Source: Strongylocentrotus droebachiensis
Taxonomy: Eukaryota > Echinodermata > Echinoidea > Camarodonta > Strongylocentrotidae
Length of the DNA stretch: 64,000 nucleotides
Direction of reading: 5' to 3'
Assembly (NCBI GenBank): GCA_035222895.1
Contig: JAVYIG010006545.1
Location: 1-64,000 of the forward strand
Part shown: piece by piece, positions 38,201 to 46,093 of the stretch
Layout: each line of letters starts with the position of its first letter
Position numbering within the stretch: position 1 is the first letter of the stretch
The notes under the pieces: generated by a model
What the model saw: only the letters and a program-made list of their open reading frames with translations
Database searches by the model: none
What the model was told of the DNA's origin: nothing
Made by a program: the position numbers and the translations under genes

Positions 38201-39811
38201 CTTTGCAGGAATTATGATTATGTCATGTATGTCCTATCTGTGAAATTTAAACGTTAGCGATGTCCTAATATTAAAATTATGCAAGGAAACCGTTTACGTG
38301 CTAGACTTCACTGTCAGACACTATTGAGTGACTGACTGGCTTTTTTTTTTGGTGGTAATAACATACATAAAATGAGCTGTAAAGGGTACATGAGCATTTG
38401 TCTACATCAATAACCCACTTCTTGGGAAGGCCAAAATTAAACTGATTGAATCTTTGCGCAGCATAAAATGTATGACCATTCGGGTCAATGGTCTGAAAAT
38501 CAAGACTATTACTTATTGGCTTTATAGCTCCTAAGTCGATTTGACAACTAATAGTCATTATTTTCCCACTTGAAGACATTTTCAAGCCCCACCCTTTTTT
38601 AAGGAAGTTATAAATTAGTATTATCTTTCAAATGCCGTTGGAATTTAACCTTTTTCATTTTTTTGGCCTGCAAATGAGACATAGTACCTTTAAAACAATT
38701 TTTATAACTCCCCTATTAGTTATCCAATTTTACTCAAATCTTTTTTGCTCTGTTTCTTGTGTTTTTCTGCATCTATTAAAAGCAATTTATTTTTGAAGAG
38801 GACTTGGTCTTTAAAGGTTATGATGACGTTAAACATTTTGAATACACACGTACATGTACTGTAGGACGATAATATTTTGAAATTTCATACTTCAGTTTGC
38901 AACATCTGCCAATACAATATTTTTTCTTGTTACCTACCATTGCACTCGTAGTATTCCACAGGATATAATCAAAAGTTGGAAGGAACTTTCTGGCATCCAA
39001 GGTATTATATATAAATGTGTGAAATCGAAGTTTTAACTCCATTATTGGTAAATAATATGCAATAAACTAAATAAAAAATATTATGAAAAAACCTAAGGGT
39101 GCATACAATATCAAATTATGGTTCGAGAGCAATTATATGCTTCAATGAACAGCCAATACAAATAATGCATGATTGCAGAGTTGCATCCTTGATCTAACAG
39201 TTTCAGAACTGTTATTCTGAGCTAAAAGCATTTTGATCTTGATTATAAAGTAAAGTTGCATCCACACAATCACTTTCCCACGGGCAATGAAAGAAAAAAA
39301 GCCATCCTTAATCACAATCAATAAAAAAAAAAGGTACATGTGAATGTGATAATCAATAACAGCTTGTGTCATGTGACATATGTGGTTTTTCACATATAAA
39401 ATGTATCCAGTTAATGATTATGCTTCATGTACTTCATTGACTTTCCCATTTCAGTTTTGTATCATAAAGTAGCGATTTTTTGTTGGTTCATAATTTGTAT
39501 ATATGGATAAATATTGATAAATCTATATTAATTTGTAACATATGGTCATAAAAATCAATAGTGTACCGGTAGCTTGAAATTTGGTTAAAATGTACTATGC
39601 AAAATCAACATTATCAAATAAGTCATTTTAAAAACCGTTTTTTATCTTTACCTGAACACAAGATCATGGCTATCGATTTCTGGGCCGGCATTGGACCCAT
39701 TCAAGATGCCCCCACAACCAACCACTGCACAACGCAGACACTTAGGCCGCTCTTTATCTCCGAACAGAGCTGAGTTGGTGAAGTTTGGATGACTCATAAT
39801 TCTTCCAAGCT
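25997..39811 (-). CDS. ST6GALNAC1/2-like: ST6GalNAc I/II-like sialyltransferase, 3' five exons (partial)
   Basis: Five minus-strand exons (39811-39652, 36228-36120, 31033-30927, 29146-29034, 26211-25997) join in phase through GT-AG introns and encode about 233 residues ending in a stop. In order they carry sialylmotif L ([13 protein letters not shown] ... [16 protein letters not shown] ... QDVGVKTS), a linker, motif S (FKLLHPDF ... [19 protein letters not shown]), motif III (HYYDK) and motif VS (H-x4-E, HDIDNE). From family knowledge, these Golgi type II membrane enzymes transfer sialic acid from CMP-Neu5Ac; the [20 protein letters not shown] and C-terminal LW-x-LH patterns point to ST6GALNAC1/2, which act on O-linked GalNAc. 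Vertebrate members are about 370 residues or longer, so the cytoplasmic tail, membrane anchor and stem (about 140 residues) lie in exons further upstream (above 39811) that I could not identify. One oddity is Cys in place of Asn in motif L. Sialyltransferase is very likely; the subfamily is less certain. Confidence 0.85.
27258..27502. mobile_element. Tc1/mariner-type MITE, 245 bp, TA-flanked
   Basis: It is flanked by TA at 27256-27257 and 27503-27504. The left end is CAGTTGGGTCGGTATAAG followed by TTACATACACCTGG; the right end, read inward, is CAGTTGGGTCTGAAAATG followed by TATGTACACTTGG. CAGTTG...GTC...ACATACAC is the hallmark of Tc1-like termini. The 12-bp outer repeat TACAGTTGGGTC is perfect. 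It has no transposase and is therefore non-autonomous. Confidence 0.75.
27853..28510. repeat. 24-bp minisatellite, interrupted by an insertion
   Basis: About six units of 24 bp (TACTTTCTATTTATGATTAC plus ATAT) lie at 28361-28510 and about 1.5 more at 27853-27890. The intervening 470 bp is an inserted inverted-repeat element. Units are nearly identical apart from TTGC and TAG substitutions. Confidence 0.8.
27891..28360. mobile_element. Inverted-repeat element inserted in the 24-bp minisatellite
   Basis: The element begins TTATACAA and ends TTGTATAA and sits exactly inside the minisatellite. Its left part (27891-28067) folds back on itself: the arm from AATAATGAATG through ATATTTTCAT and TTCTATTCAAC pairs with the complement on the right around a GAGGCGTCAGCCGA loop at about 27966-27979. 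A further short repeat, TATAACCAAAAATGCACG, occurs twice near 28237 and 28260. There is no coding sequence. Confidence 0.65.
29034..29146 (-). CDS. ST6GALNAC1/2-like: Sialyltransferase exon (start of sialylmotif S)
   Basis: A 113-bp exon, acceptor CTTCTACAG before 29146 and donor GTATGTGAC after 29034. Phase 2 in, phase 1 out. It encodes 37 full codons including [20 protein letters not shown] and HRPTTG, the first half of sialylmotif S. The segment FKLLHPDF is especially close to ST6GalNAc I/II. It has no internal stop in the joined frame. Confidence 0.9.
29147..30926 (-). other. Sialyltransferase intron
   Basis: A 1.8-kb intron (GT at 30926-30925, AG at 29148-29147). It contains a plus-strand purine tract at 29173-29440 and a 13-G run at about 30117-30129. 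No other gene was seen. Confidence 0.75.
29173..29440. repeat. Purine (A/G) tract in intron
   Basis: Almost unbroken A/G on the plus strand. It includes a repeated block of AGAGAAAAGGAGAAAGGAAA four times between about 29330 and 29425. Serine/phenylalanine/leucine-rich frames on the opposite strand are by-products. Confidence 0.8.
30927..31033 (-). CDS. ST6GALNAC1/2-like: Sialyltransferase exon (between motifs L and S)
   Basis: A 107-bp exon, acceptor CTCTTTTACAG before 31033 and donor GTAAGTG after 30927. Phase 0 in, phase 2 out. It encodes 35 codons starting [17 protein letters not shown] and ending QKGKK; the split codon TA+T gives Tyr. This inter-motif linker is variable in the family, so it is called by frame continuity and splice sites. 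Confidence 0.8.
31244..31392. mobile_element. Short inverted-repeat element (MITE), 149 bp
   Basis: The left end TAAAGCCTCGGTCACAAATG is the inverted match of CCTTTGTGACCGTAGCTTTA at the right. The interior is CG-richer than its surroundings (GCCGGACGAACG, CGCATCGACCG). No coding capacity, and no clear target duplication. Confidence 0.6.
31421..31492. repeat. Short hairpin, GCCAGAAGGGC family
   Basis: GATGCCAGAAGGAAGTTACT pairs imperfectly with AATAACACCTTTCTGGCTCT around a loop containing ACACATGTATGT. It belongs to the dispersed hairpin family found at seven other places here. Confidence 0.55.
31585..33435 (+). repeat. Diverged repeat block with two internal copies
   Basis: The segment at about 31618-31860 (GTGACCTTGATGGGATGG, GACTATGCCTACGAAGTTTG, GTCGTCATTGCAATA) reappears in diverged form at about 33080-33430. 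The DNA between is more CG-rich than the flanks and repeats phrases such as CTTGGCATG and GCCAAGTTTCATTGATG. A third copy of the 5' part lies on the minus strand at 53322-53440. A G/A microsatellite (GATAAGGATAAGG) occurs near 33310-33360. The family is unknown to me. Confidence 0.55.
35920..35995 (-). mobile_element. tRNA-derived SINE 3' fragment
   Basis: Read on the minus strand, it contains GGGTCGATGACCCCAGCGC and GCCTTAGAGCAAGGCATCTT. The latter is the same GAGCAAGGCAT motif found in the SINE body at 41222-41400. The tRNA-like head is missing. The boundaries are approximate. Confidence 0.4.
36120..36228 (-). CDS. ST6GALNAC1/2-like: Sialyltransferase exon (end of sialylmotif L)
   Basis: A 109-bp exon, acceptor ATTTCTTTCAG before 36228 and donor GTAAGTC after 36120. 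Phase 2 in, phase 0 out. Its first base completes an Arg codon (AG+A), then 36 codons: [20 protein letters not shown] followed by YTFFPES. The RxN...QDVG-x-KT pattern is the end of sialylmotif L, which binds the CMP-sugar donor. No stop in frame. Confidence 0.9.
36892..37310. repeat. Purine microsatellite tract
   Basis: (GAGAAAAA)n at 36892-36953 is followed by GA-rich repeats at 37019-37310. They are separated by a small palindrome-rich spot (GATCAATCGATTGATTGG). The arginine/glutamate-rich plus frame and the serine/leucine-rich minus frame are by-products. Confidence 0.85.
37700..38155. mobile_element. Long fold-back element, about 456 bp
   Basis: Arms of about 120 bp pair: GTGACGTCATTGCCTCGCTA at about 37752 with the complement of GTGAGGCAATGACATCACAA near 38071. 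Pairing continues on both sides (CAAATTGGTAAC with the complement of TAACCAAATTGG; TGAAAAACT near 37704 with the complement of AGTTTTTCA near 38141). No coding content. The boundaries are approximate. Confidence 0.6.
38156..38691. mobile_element. Terminal-inverted-repeat element, 536 bp
   Basis: The left end AAAGGTACTATGTCCC and the right end (inward AAAGGTACTATGTCTC) are inverted repeats continuing into TTTGCAG and GCCAA. The right flank is TTAA; the left flank is one base off (TGAA). A second, left-truncated copy at about 62892-63678 matches its interior. The TTAA at 38437-38440 is intact here but carries an insertion in the second copy. No transposase was seen. Confidence 0.65.
39652..39811 (-). 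CDS. ST6GALNAC1/2-like: Sialyltransferase exon (start of sialylmotif L)
   Basis: A 160-bp exon with acceptor TCTTCTTCAAACAG before 39811 and donor GTAAAG after 39652. Phase 1 in, phase 2 out. It encodes 52 full codons: [37 protein letters not shown] and [11 protein letters not shown]. Motif L normally reads CAVVGN; here the Asn is Cys (TGT). The upstream exon that supplies the stem was not identified. Confidence 0.9.
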
Positions 39812-40915
39812 CTGTTTGAAGAAGATGAGAATAAAAAAAGATAGGAGTGAGATGACATAATGACATAAAATGTTAGCTGAGAGCCAGAAGGGCATTACTT
39901 GCATCAATTTGGATAGAGTTGATGCCCTTCTTGCTCTAATAATGTGGAGATAAATAATACTGAAGTCAACAAAATGTATTCTTCATCAGTTGACCTATCC
40001 TTTGAAACAATGCTACATTGGTCAGCCTAGTCTTTTGTCTTCTTTGTGCATGGCTGGTCATCAACAAAACAGAGTTAGGTCTTTTGTCAACTTTGCTTGT
40101 TGCTACGGCAGGCAGCCAGTGAAAACGAATTTGTTTTTATCAAATTATGGAAATGCAAGCATTACTTTAAACAAACAGAACTCTGTTATTCCTGACTCAT
40201 TTTTCCTGATTGAGGTGTCATATAAAAGGGCAGAAAATGAACTTTCTAGAAATGTGATTTTCTCTATATATTTCTATTACATGTATCTAGATACCGTCCG
40301 CCAAATAACTTTTGGGTACCCTCTCTTCAAATTGTTTTTAATCACTCATTCGTAAAATATGCATCATATGAGATTCATCAAATGAAAGAGGAGGAGCTAA
40401 GCTTTACAAATATGTGTCATTTATTAATTATAATCGTGATTAAGTTATGATAAAATAATTCTCGGTTTTGTTTTTTCTGGGACGCACTGTATTCAGCACT
40501 GTGCAGAATCAACAGGGCACAGTATGTTGTACTTTCATTTCCTACAGTATATGAGAGATTATGATGTCAGAATTATTCACACAGACTTTGGTCGATTTCA
40601 AAGCTTTTGTTTATTTAGAACTTGTACATACACTGTAGTACTGGTAGTAATAATGGTAGAATTTTAAAAAGAATGGATGAACTACAATACTTGGAATCCT
40701 TTTTGCAAATATATTATTTGTTGCTATATTGGGTAAGCCTTGGCCAAGCCTTTTCAAGAACTACCTTTGTCTAAAAAATATATTTAAAATTTGAATATGT
40801 TAGTAAACAGGTCTTTTACGATTACGCACATAACTATTTCTGCAATCCTATTTGAAGCATGCATACTATCAGCCAGTTACCTGCTAACAAGCGAGCACAT
40901 CAGTGCTACAATGTA
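39812..40915. other. Presumed intron upstream of the motif L exon
   Basis: It contains one hairpin of the GCCAGAAGGGC family (39880-39938) and otherwise AT-rich DNA. No upstream sialyltransferase exon or other gene was recognised. Confidence 0.4.
39880..39938. repeat. Short hairpin, GCCAGAAGGGC family
   Basis: GAGCCAGAAGGGCATTA (39881-39897) pairs with GATGCCCTTCTTGCTCT (39921-39937) around a 23-base loop. It is one of the best-paired members of the family. Confidence 0.65.
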
Positions 40916-41221
40916 CAGCCTTTTCACACATGGTTAAAATTCATTGTATCTAGAGCTGATTAGTTTAAAGCTGTTTAAACAGCTCTAAAGTAAATTTTCC
41001 CTGTGTGAACGTCGTTTATACAATGTTCGGACAGATACAAAGTCGCGATTACAGGACTACAAGCCCTCAAGAAAGATTACCAAGAGTCCTTTTCAGGACT
41101 CCTCAATCCTCCCTCTCTCTCTCACATGGTGCACCTGCAAGCCTACTGTACAAAGCTGATTAGTTTAAAACTCTTTGAACTAATCAGCTTTAAAGAATTT
41201 TACCCGTTTGTGAAAAGGCTG
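40916..41221. mobile_element. Terminal-inverted-repeat element (MITE), 306 bp
   Basis: The ends are CAGCCTTTTCACAC and GTGAAAAGGCTG. Pairing continues inward through GGTTAAAATTC and AGCTGATTAGTTTAAA. A perfect 16-bp palindrome AGCTGTTTAAACAGCT lies at 40969-40984. CAG...CTG ends suggest a hAT-like MITE, though no clean 8-bp duplication was found. It abuts the SINE at 41222. Confidence 0.65.
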
Positions 41222-41400
41222 CTAGTCCAACTACACACCAGAGTGGAGAGGAGCAACGTATATCAAATGCCTTGCTCAAGGACATAGGTGCTATGGACAT
41301 ACATGTAGGTGCCATGGACACAGGTGCCATGCTGGGGTTTGAAGTTTGAACCCACCACCTTTGGATTCCCAATCAAGTGATTGAACCACTAGACTCTTTT
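41222..41400 (-). mobile_element. tRNA-derived SINE
   Basis: Read on the minus strand it opens with a tRNA-like head: GTCTAGTGGTTCAATCAC (A-box region) and GGTGGTGGGTTCAAACTTC (B-box region). The body has repeated GGCACCTGTGTCC-like phrases and ends with GTCCTTGAGCAAGGCATTTG, a motif common in marine-invertebrate SINEs. Pol III promoter elements are recognisable but worn. Confidence 0.6.
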
Positions 41401-41839
41401 TTATTATGTTAATACTATCCAACAAGTTTTCCCTGTTCATTAAATAATAAAAAGTAGAAGAAAATATTGATTAAGAAAGAGTTTTCATTTCCTGAGGATA
41501 AAAACAACTGAAGGAAAGAGACGAGTGAACTACATTGGCTTGGGAGAAGTGGTTCATCATGAGGCTTCAAAACAAAAATATACAACCACGTTGATATACA
41601 TGTATACATGTATTAGATAAACAGTAGTACATTACATGTTCGCTGTGAAACATACAAAAACATACAACAACCATGTCTAAAACAGCAAGGGCACTATAAA
41701 ATATTTCATACATTTCAACCAAGCTTTTAGAGAGGATGCGAAGATATCCTCGACTATCATAAGAAGATTCCTCATGACACTTCTTGTCAGTATCACATGC
41801 AACCTTGAGTGATGACATGGGACAAGCATGAACGAAAGA
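41401..41839. other. Non-coding stretch
   Basis: AT-rich; the palindromic phrase ATACATGTATACATGTAT occurs near 41597. No gene was recognised. Confidence 0.4.
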
Positions 41840-41885
41840 CAGAGGGAGGGAGGGAGGGAGGGAGGGAGGGAGGTATAGAGAGACG

Positions 41886-41920
<35 letters not shown>

Positions 41921-42800
41921 GTGAAGAAGGTGCATAAAGAAAGAAAGAAAGAGAGAGAGAGACTGACATGTACTGAGACAGGCAGGTCAGAGAGAAAGCT
42001 TTGAAATTTAAAAAGGTAGAGTTGGAGACTGGAGAGATTCTCACAGCACCACCTATCAGTTTCACATACATGTATATATGTAGGAAGACATGAGACAGAA
42101 GAATAGAAAGAGAAAGAAAGATATATTAAAGGGTAACAGGTAGAGAGAGAGTTAGAAAGAGGGGAAGGCGGATGGAGAGAGAAAGAGGGGGATGGAGAGG
42201 TATAAGAGAGAGAGAGAGAAGAGAGAAGGAGCGAGAGAATGGGGAAGCAGGAGGAACAAGGGGAAGAGGGAGGAACAAGGGGAAGAGGGAGGAACAAGGG
42301 GAAGAGGGAGGAACAAGGGGAAGAGGGAGGAACAAGGGGAAGAGGGAGGAACAAGGGGCAGAGGGAGGAACAAGGGGCAGAGGGAGGAACAAGGGGAAGA
42401 GGGAGGAACAAGGGGAAGAGGGAGGAACAAGGGGAGGAGAGCAGGAAGGGGGGGGGGGGAGATATATACATGTAGAAGGTGAAGGCAATCTCATGATTCT
42501 TGTCAGCATTCTAGAGTGATTGCAGGAGACAGGTAGTAAGGAGGAGATGGAGGATGAATGAGGGATCAAAGGCCAATCTAATAAATAGAAACTGAGAAAG
42601 AGAAAGAGGGAGTATGGGAGAGCATGACACAGAAAATGAGAGATATTAAAAAGGGAAGGATAATTATCTATATGATGAAGACAGAGCAACAGAAGGTGAA
42701 GGGAAAAAATGGATCGGGATTAGGATCATTCTAGAAAGATAGAAAAAGGGAAGAGAGAAAGAGAGAGAGAGAGAGTGAGAGAGAGAGAGAGAGAGTGAGG
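41840..42800. repeat. Purine-rich tract with 19-bp minisatellite
   Basis: The plus strand is overwhelmingly A/G. It includes (GGGA)n at 41843-41873, (GA)n at 41884-41910, ten copies of a 19-bp unit AGGAACAAGGGGAAGAGGG at 42252-42440, and (GA)n at 42755-42796. Two of the ten units carry CAGAGG instead of AAGAGG. Long proline/serine/leucine frames on the minus strand are by-products. Confidence 0.9.
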
Positions 42801-42852
42801 GAGATGATGAAATAGCTGGCTCGTACAGTATAGCAAATCACCATTCCACCCA

Positions 42853-42931
42853 ATGACAGCAAGAAGGGCGTTAACCCGTCACTTTAATAAACAGGGAGCC
42901 TGACAGAGGAACAATGCCCTTCTTACTCTTA
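42853..42931. repeat. Short hairpin, GCCAGAAGGGC family
   Basis: GACAGCAAGAAGGGCGTTAAC pairs with AACAATGCCCTTCTTACTCTT around a loop of about 35 bases. It follows the purine tract directly. Confidence 0.55.
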
Positions 42932-43089
42932 ACAATTCTTCTACGAGGAGCAAAAAGAAATCAGATTACATTTTTGAAAATGAAATTAAAGTTATTGACA
43001 GTGAAGAACTTAGAGGGCAGAGGCTTTGAATTAAATGTGCTGTATCATCTATAGTAAAACTTGATTAACATATGCACTCGATCCTGCTG

Positions 43090-43770
43090 AGAACATACAG
43101 TCAGTCCGCAACGCCCGCGATAATTAGGCAGAATGCCCAAATTTACACAGCACCCGGAAGTGCGATAAATAGTCGTATTTCGTGTCCCGCGATTTGCGAG
43201 ATTTTGCGAGACTTTTGCACAGGTCAACAAACTTTATCGCAGCTGCTATGGCTTTCACTGTGCTGCATAGCATGTAGGGGTAAGTGTATCTCCATACTTT
43301 TCTACGTATTTTGATATGAAATTTTCCTAATTTTACCGCATCTAAGTGATTGTAAATATTCATTGAAATGTGTCCATATTTTCCTTCTTTCGTAGGAGGT
43401 ATTCTGACATTAACTTGCATTTAGCGTGTTCCTGACTGGTATAAACGATGTTTTTCCCCAATTGTTTGATTTTTCACAAGAACAATGTTGGCAGAAGTGA
43501 AAAAGCGCAGAGTTCGATTGATGCACGATGTATTTTATTAGCTTTTATGGCCATGAAAGTTACTCATTTTTCGATTTTCAACCGGAAGTTGTGTGACGGC
43601 TACGTTAAAATCACTCATTTTTGCTGATATGGCGCGAAAAGTGTACGTTTCGCCAACATGGCCGCGCTTTCGTAGTCATCACCGCGACCCTGTACCGGTC
43701 CCATACGTAGCCTTTTCTGTACCGATCCGGCATAAAACAAAGCCATATCTGATCTGGGGCCCTCGACTTA
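43090..43770. promoter_or_regulatory. CpG-rich promoter-like patch
   Basis: This stretch is clearly richer in CpG than its surroundings. It carries two perfect ETS-type CCGGAAGT sites (43154-43161 and 43582-43589), an E2F-like GGCGCGAAA (43631) and a YY1-like AACATGGCCGCG (about 43655). On the plus strand, TTTTGCACAG at about 43220 and AGGG|GTAAGTG at about 43278 resemble splice sites around a non-coding exon. Motif matches are by eye. It could be a promoter, or part of a repeat, since GTGTTCCTGACTGGTATAAA near 43428 recurs at 52293. Confidence 0.3.
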
Positions 43771-44249
43771 CGTGTACTATCCCATTAAATTAGCAAGCTC
43801 TCTTGATTATGCTTAATCCATTTTATTTTTACACGAATTTAACAGTCAACTGTGAGAGTTAAACAGTGACTCTGGCGTCTGGTCAGACTCAGATAATTAT
43901 ATTATTAATATAGACCTAGGGATTCTCAAACTAGTTTGGTTGTGCCTTTGGTTCTGGTCAACTCAAACTTTACAACCAGCCATAGAAATAAGCAGCATTT
44001 CCCTTGTGTGAGTTGTTTTATGATTATGAACAAAGCAGAATCGAAACAAAAAGCCAAAGTTAAACACTTACATTTTACAACTTGTGCACATGTGGAAAAA
44101 TGAAGGGAAAACTTCATGAATTTGACACCTGTAATTTGTTTTCATTCATTTTTTTTTAATGCAAGCAGGTTTTGTCTACCATAAATGGCTAGCTACTTTG
44201 ATCAGATCTTTTAAAATCCCCATACCTGAACTAAGCCATTTTATATTCC

Positions 44250-44480
44250 TTCTTATCATTTGTCATTTGCCAGGACCGAAGAATACAAGAACAGCTTCTA
44301 TCCTCGTACCATTTCGCAATGGAATCAACTACCAGCCGGCAGCCACCATCATCAAAGTCAACATCAGCCAAGTCTTTCAATACCAAGGTTTGGAGCTACA
44401 TGCAGAATGACCACTCAGCGCAGCTGTACACAGGCGGGCTAGAGCGTCGATGTGGCTCTACTTCATCTTAAAATTAGATG
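44250..44480 (+). pseudogene. 3' tail of a non-LTR retrotransposon (LINE)
   Basis: The frame from 44260 reads FARTEEYKNSFYPRTISQWN then QLPAG. RT-x2-YK-x-SF-x-PRTI-x-WN-x-LP is the typical C-terminal signature of CR1/jockey/RTE-type LINE reverse transcriptases. Only this tail remains, so the copy is 5'-truncated and dead. The sequence after the frame (to about 44480) probably belongs to the LINE 3' end. Confidence 0.65.
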
Positions 44481-45343
44481 ATGTCTGCAACCCACTGTAT
44501 TTTTATGAGCACCTTTTTATTTTTATTTTTGAACTCTGCACCCTCAGTTGTGATGTTTGTTGACAGTTTGCAATGCCACGGAAGTCTGGACGTATATACC
44601 AATTGGTCCTGTCCAGTACCACCTTAGATGTAGATGTTGTTGTTTTTCTGACGGATGCACTCAACCATCAAAACTTGCAGAACATTGACAACAAATTAAC
44701 TAAGACACAGACTTCACACACCAGTCTCCATTGCATTTCTGGATCAGCATTTGCTGGACTTCACATAGGAACAAACAATCTTGATAGCGGAGTTTGGGAG
44801 AAAGACGAGAAGGATTTTGTTCAGTTTATTCTTTCAGTAAAAGAAAAATCCATTTCAAGTGATTACATTTTTGTATCTTCGAAGGTGGGATTCCAGAGCT
44901 TTACATGAACAAAGCATTTATTATAATAAAAAACTGATTGAACTGTCACCGTTATACAATTTAAAGATGTTTTACTCTGATAATACTTTTATTCTCAGTG
45001 ACACATGTTATGCAATTAATGGTCTCGAGCAGGGAAAAAATTAATATTTATTTTTCGGGGGCTACTTTTCAAGCTTGCCTGCATATAAATAACACTCTAA
45101 AATTTGTTTTGCATTGAACTCTATGCAAATTTGATCTTCTTTTGGGGGCATTTCGGGGGCTATTTCATCCTGAGCCCCCTGTATATTTTTCACTGGTCTC
45201 AAGTTTTCAACATACATGTCAAAGTCAGTTCATAAATAAAATATGAATATTATAAAATGGAAATGTTATTCCTAGTCCAATTTCATTTATAATTATTTAT
45301 CATTAGTAGTAGTCTTAATAATATATTTTTTGTTTAACCAGGT
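44481..45343. other. Non-coding stretch between LINE tail and GAT repeat
   Basis: A frame of 111 codons at 44573-44908 has no recognisable motif. GGGGGC phrases near 45055 and 45145 suggest a small repeat. No gene can be supported. Confidence 0.35.
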
Positions 45344-45852
45344 ATGGTGATAATGATGACGATGGCGATGATCATGATGGCTATGGTGATGACGGTGATT
45401 ATGATGATGGTGATGGCTATGGTGATAATGCTGATGGTGATAATGCTGACGGTGATTATGATGATGATGGTGATGGCTATGGTAATAATGCTGACAGTGA
45501 TTAGGATGATGATTATGATTGTGATGGCTATGGTGATAATACTGATGGTGATGATCATGATGGCTTTGTTGATTATGATGATGGCAATAGTGATGGCGAT
45601 GATCATGATGGCTATGGTGATAATGATGGTGGTGATGGCAATGATAGTGATGGTGATAATGCTGACGGTGATCATGATGGCTATGGTGATAATGCTGATG
45701 GTGATTATGATGATGGCAATGTTGATGGCGATTATCATGATGACAGTGATTATGATGGTGATGTTAATAGTATTAGTGGTGATGATGATAATGATCGTGA
45801 TGGCAATGATGACTTTGATGATTGTGATAATGATGTTGAAGGTCAAAATTAG
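45344..45852 (+). repeat. Degenerate GAT/GGT repeat (Asp/Gly-coding frame)
   Basis: The sequence is built from GAT, GGT, AAT and GCT triplets. One plus frame from 45346 would encode an Asp/Gly-rich stretch of about 168 codons (DGDGYGDNADGD repeats) with a single stop (TAG, 45502-45504) before the terminal TAG at 45850. The other plus and minus frames are also open. The simplest reading is a worn microsatellite. Confidence 0.75.
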
Positions 45853-45921
45853 AATATTATTAATTTCATTTGCGCCCTTTCAACCCACCACACATTAAAA
45901 TTTCTATCCGATGCTCATTAC

Positions 45922-46081
45922 TGTTATATATGGTTTAGAGTGGCAGTGCGCCCTCTTGTGTTATGTACTGACTTGACAACCAGAATGAAGATTACTAGAA
46001 TAAAGCACTAACCAGTTGAAGTTGTAAACTTTAAACAGACTTTATTGCCTATTATGTAGAGTCAAACAAAGGCATAAAACA
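45922..46081 (+). repeat. 5' LTR (160 bp)
   Basis: Starts TGTTATATATGG and ends GGCATAAAACA. It carries a TATA-like start region and AATAAA at 45999-46004, which would serve as the poly(A) signal. It is identical over all 160 bases to the 3' LTR. Confidence 0.95.
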
Positions 46082-46093
46082 TGGTGTCAGAAG
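46082..46093 (+). other. Primer binding site, tRNA-Leu-like
   Basis: TGGTGTCAGAAG follows the LTR directly. The first nine bases are the complement of a CTGACACCA tRNA 3' end, as in many tRNA-Leu. This would prime minus-strand DNA synthesis. Which tRNA gene of the host matches best was not checked. Confidence 0.65.

Larger units (their letters stand above)
36229..39651 (-). other. Sialyltransferase intron (3.4 kb)
   Basis: Bounded by GTAAAG after 39652 and CTTTCAG before 36228. It holds a GT/CT-rich stretch (about 36430-36530), a purine tract (36892-37310), a long fold-back element (about 37700-38155) and an adjoining inverted-repeat element (38156-38691). The rest is AT-rich. Confidence 0.75.

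Noticed and set aside
41677-42689. Long Ser/Pro/Leu-rich minus-strand frames
   Set aside because: They are translations of the complement of a purine microsatellite, overlap each other in several frames and have no domain.
43045-43420. Protein-coding gene in the CpG-rich patch
   Set aside because: Frames of 61-98 codons overlap on both strands and show no family motif.
45344-45898. Met/Ile/Thr-rich proteins in the GAT repeat
   Set aside because: They are alternative frames of a trinucleotide repeat, open on both strands, with no domain.
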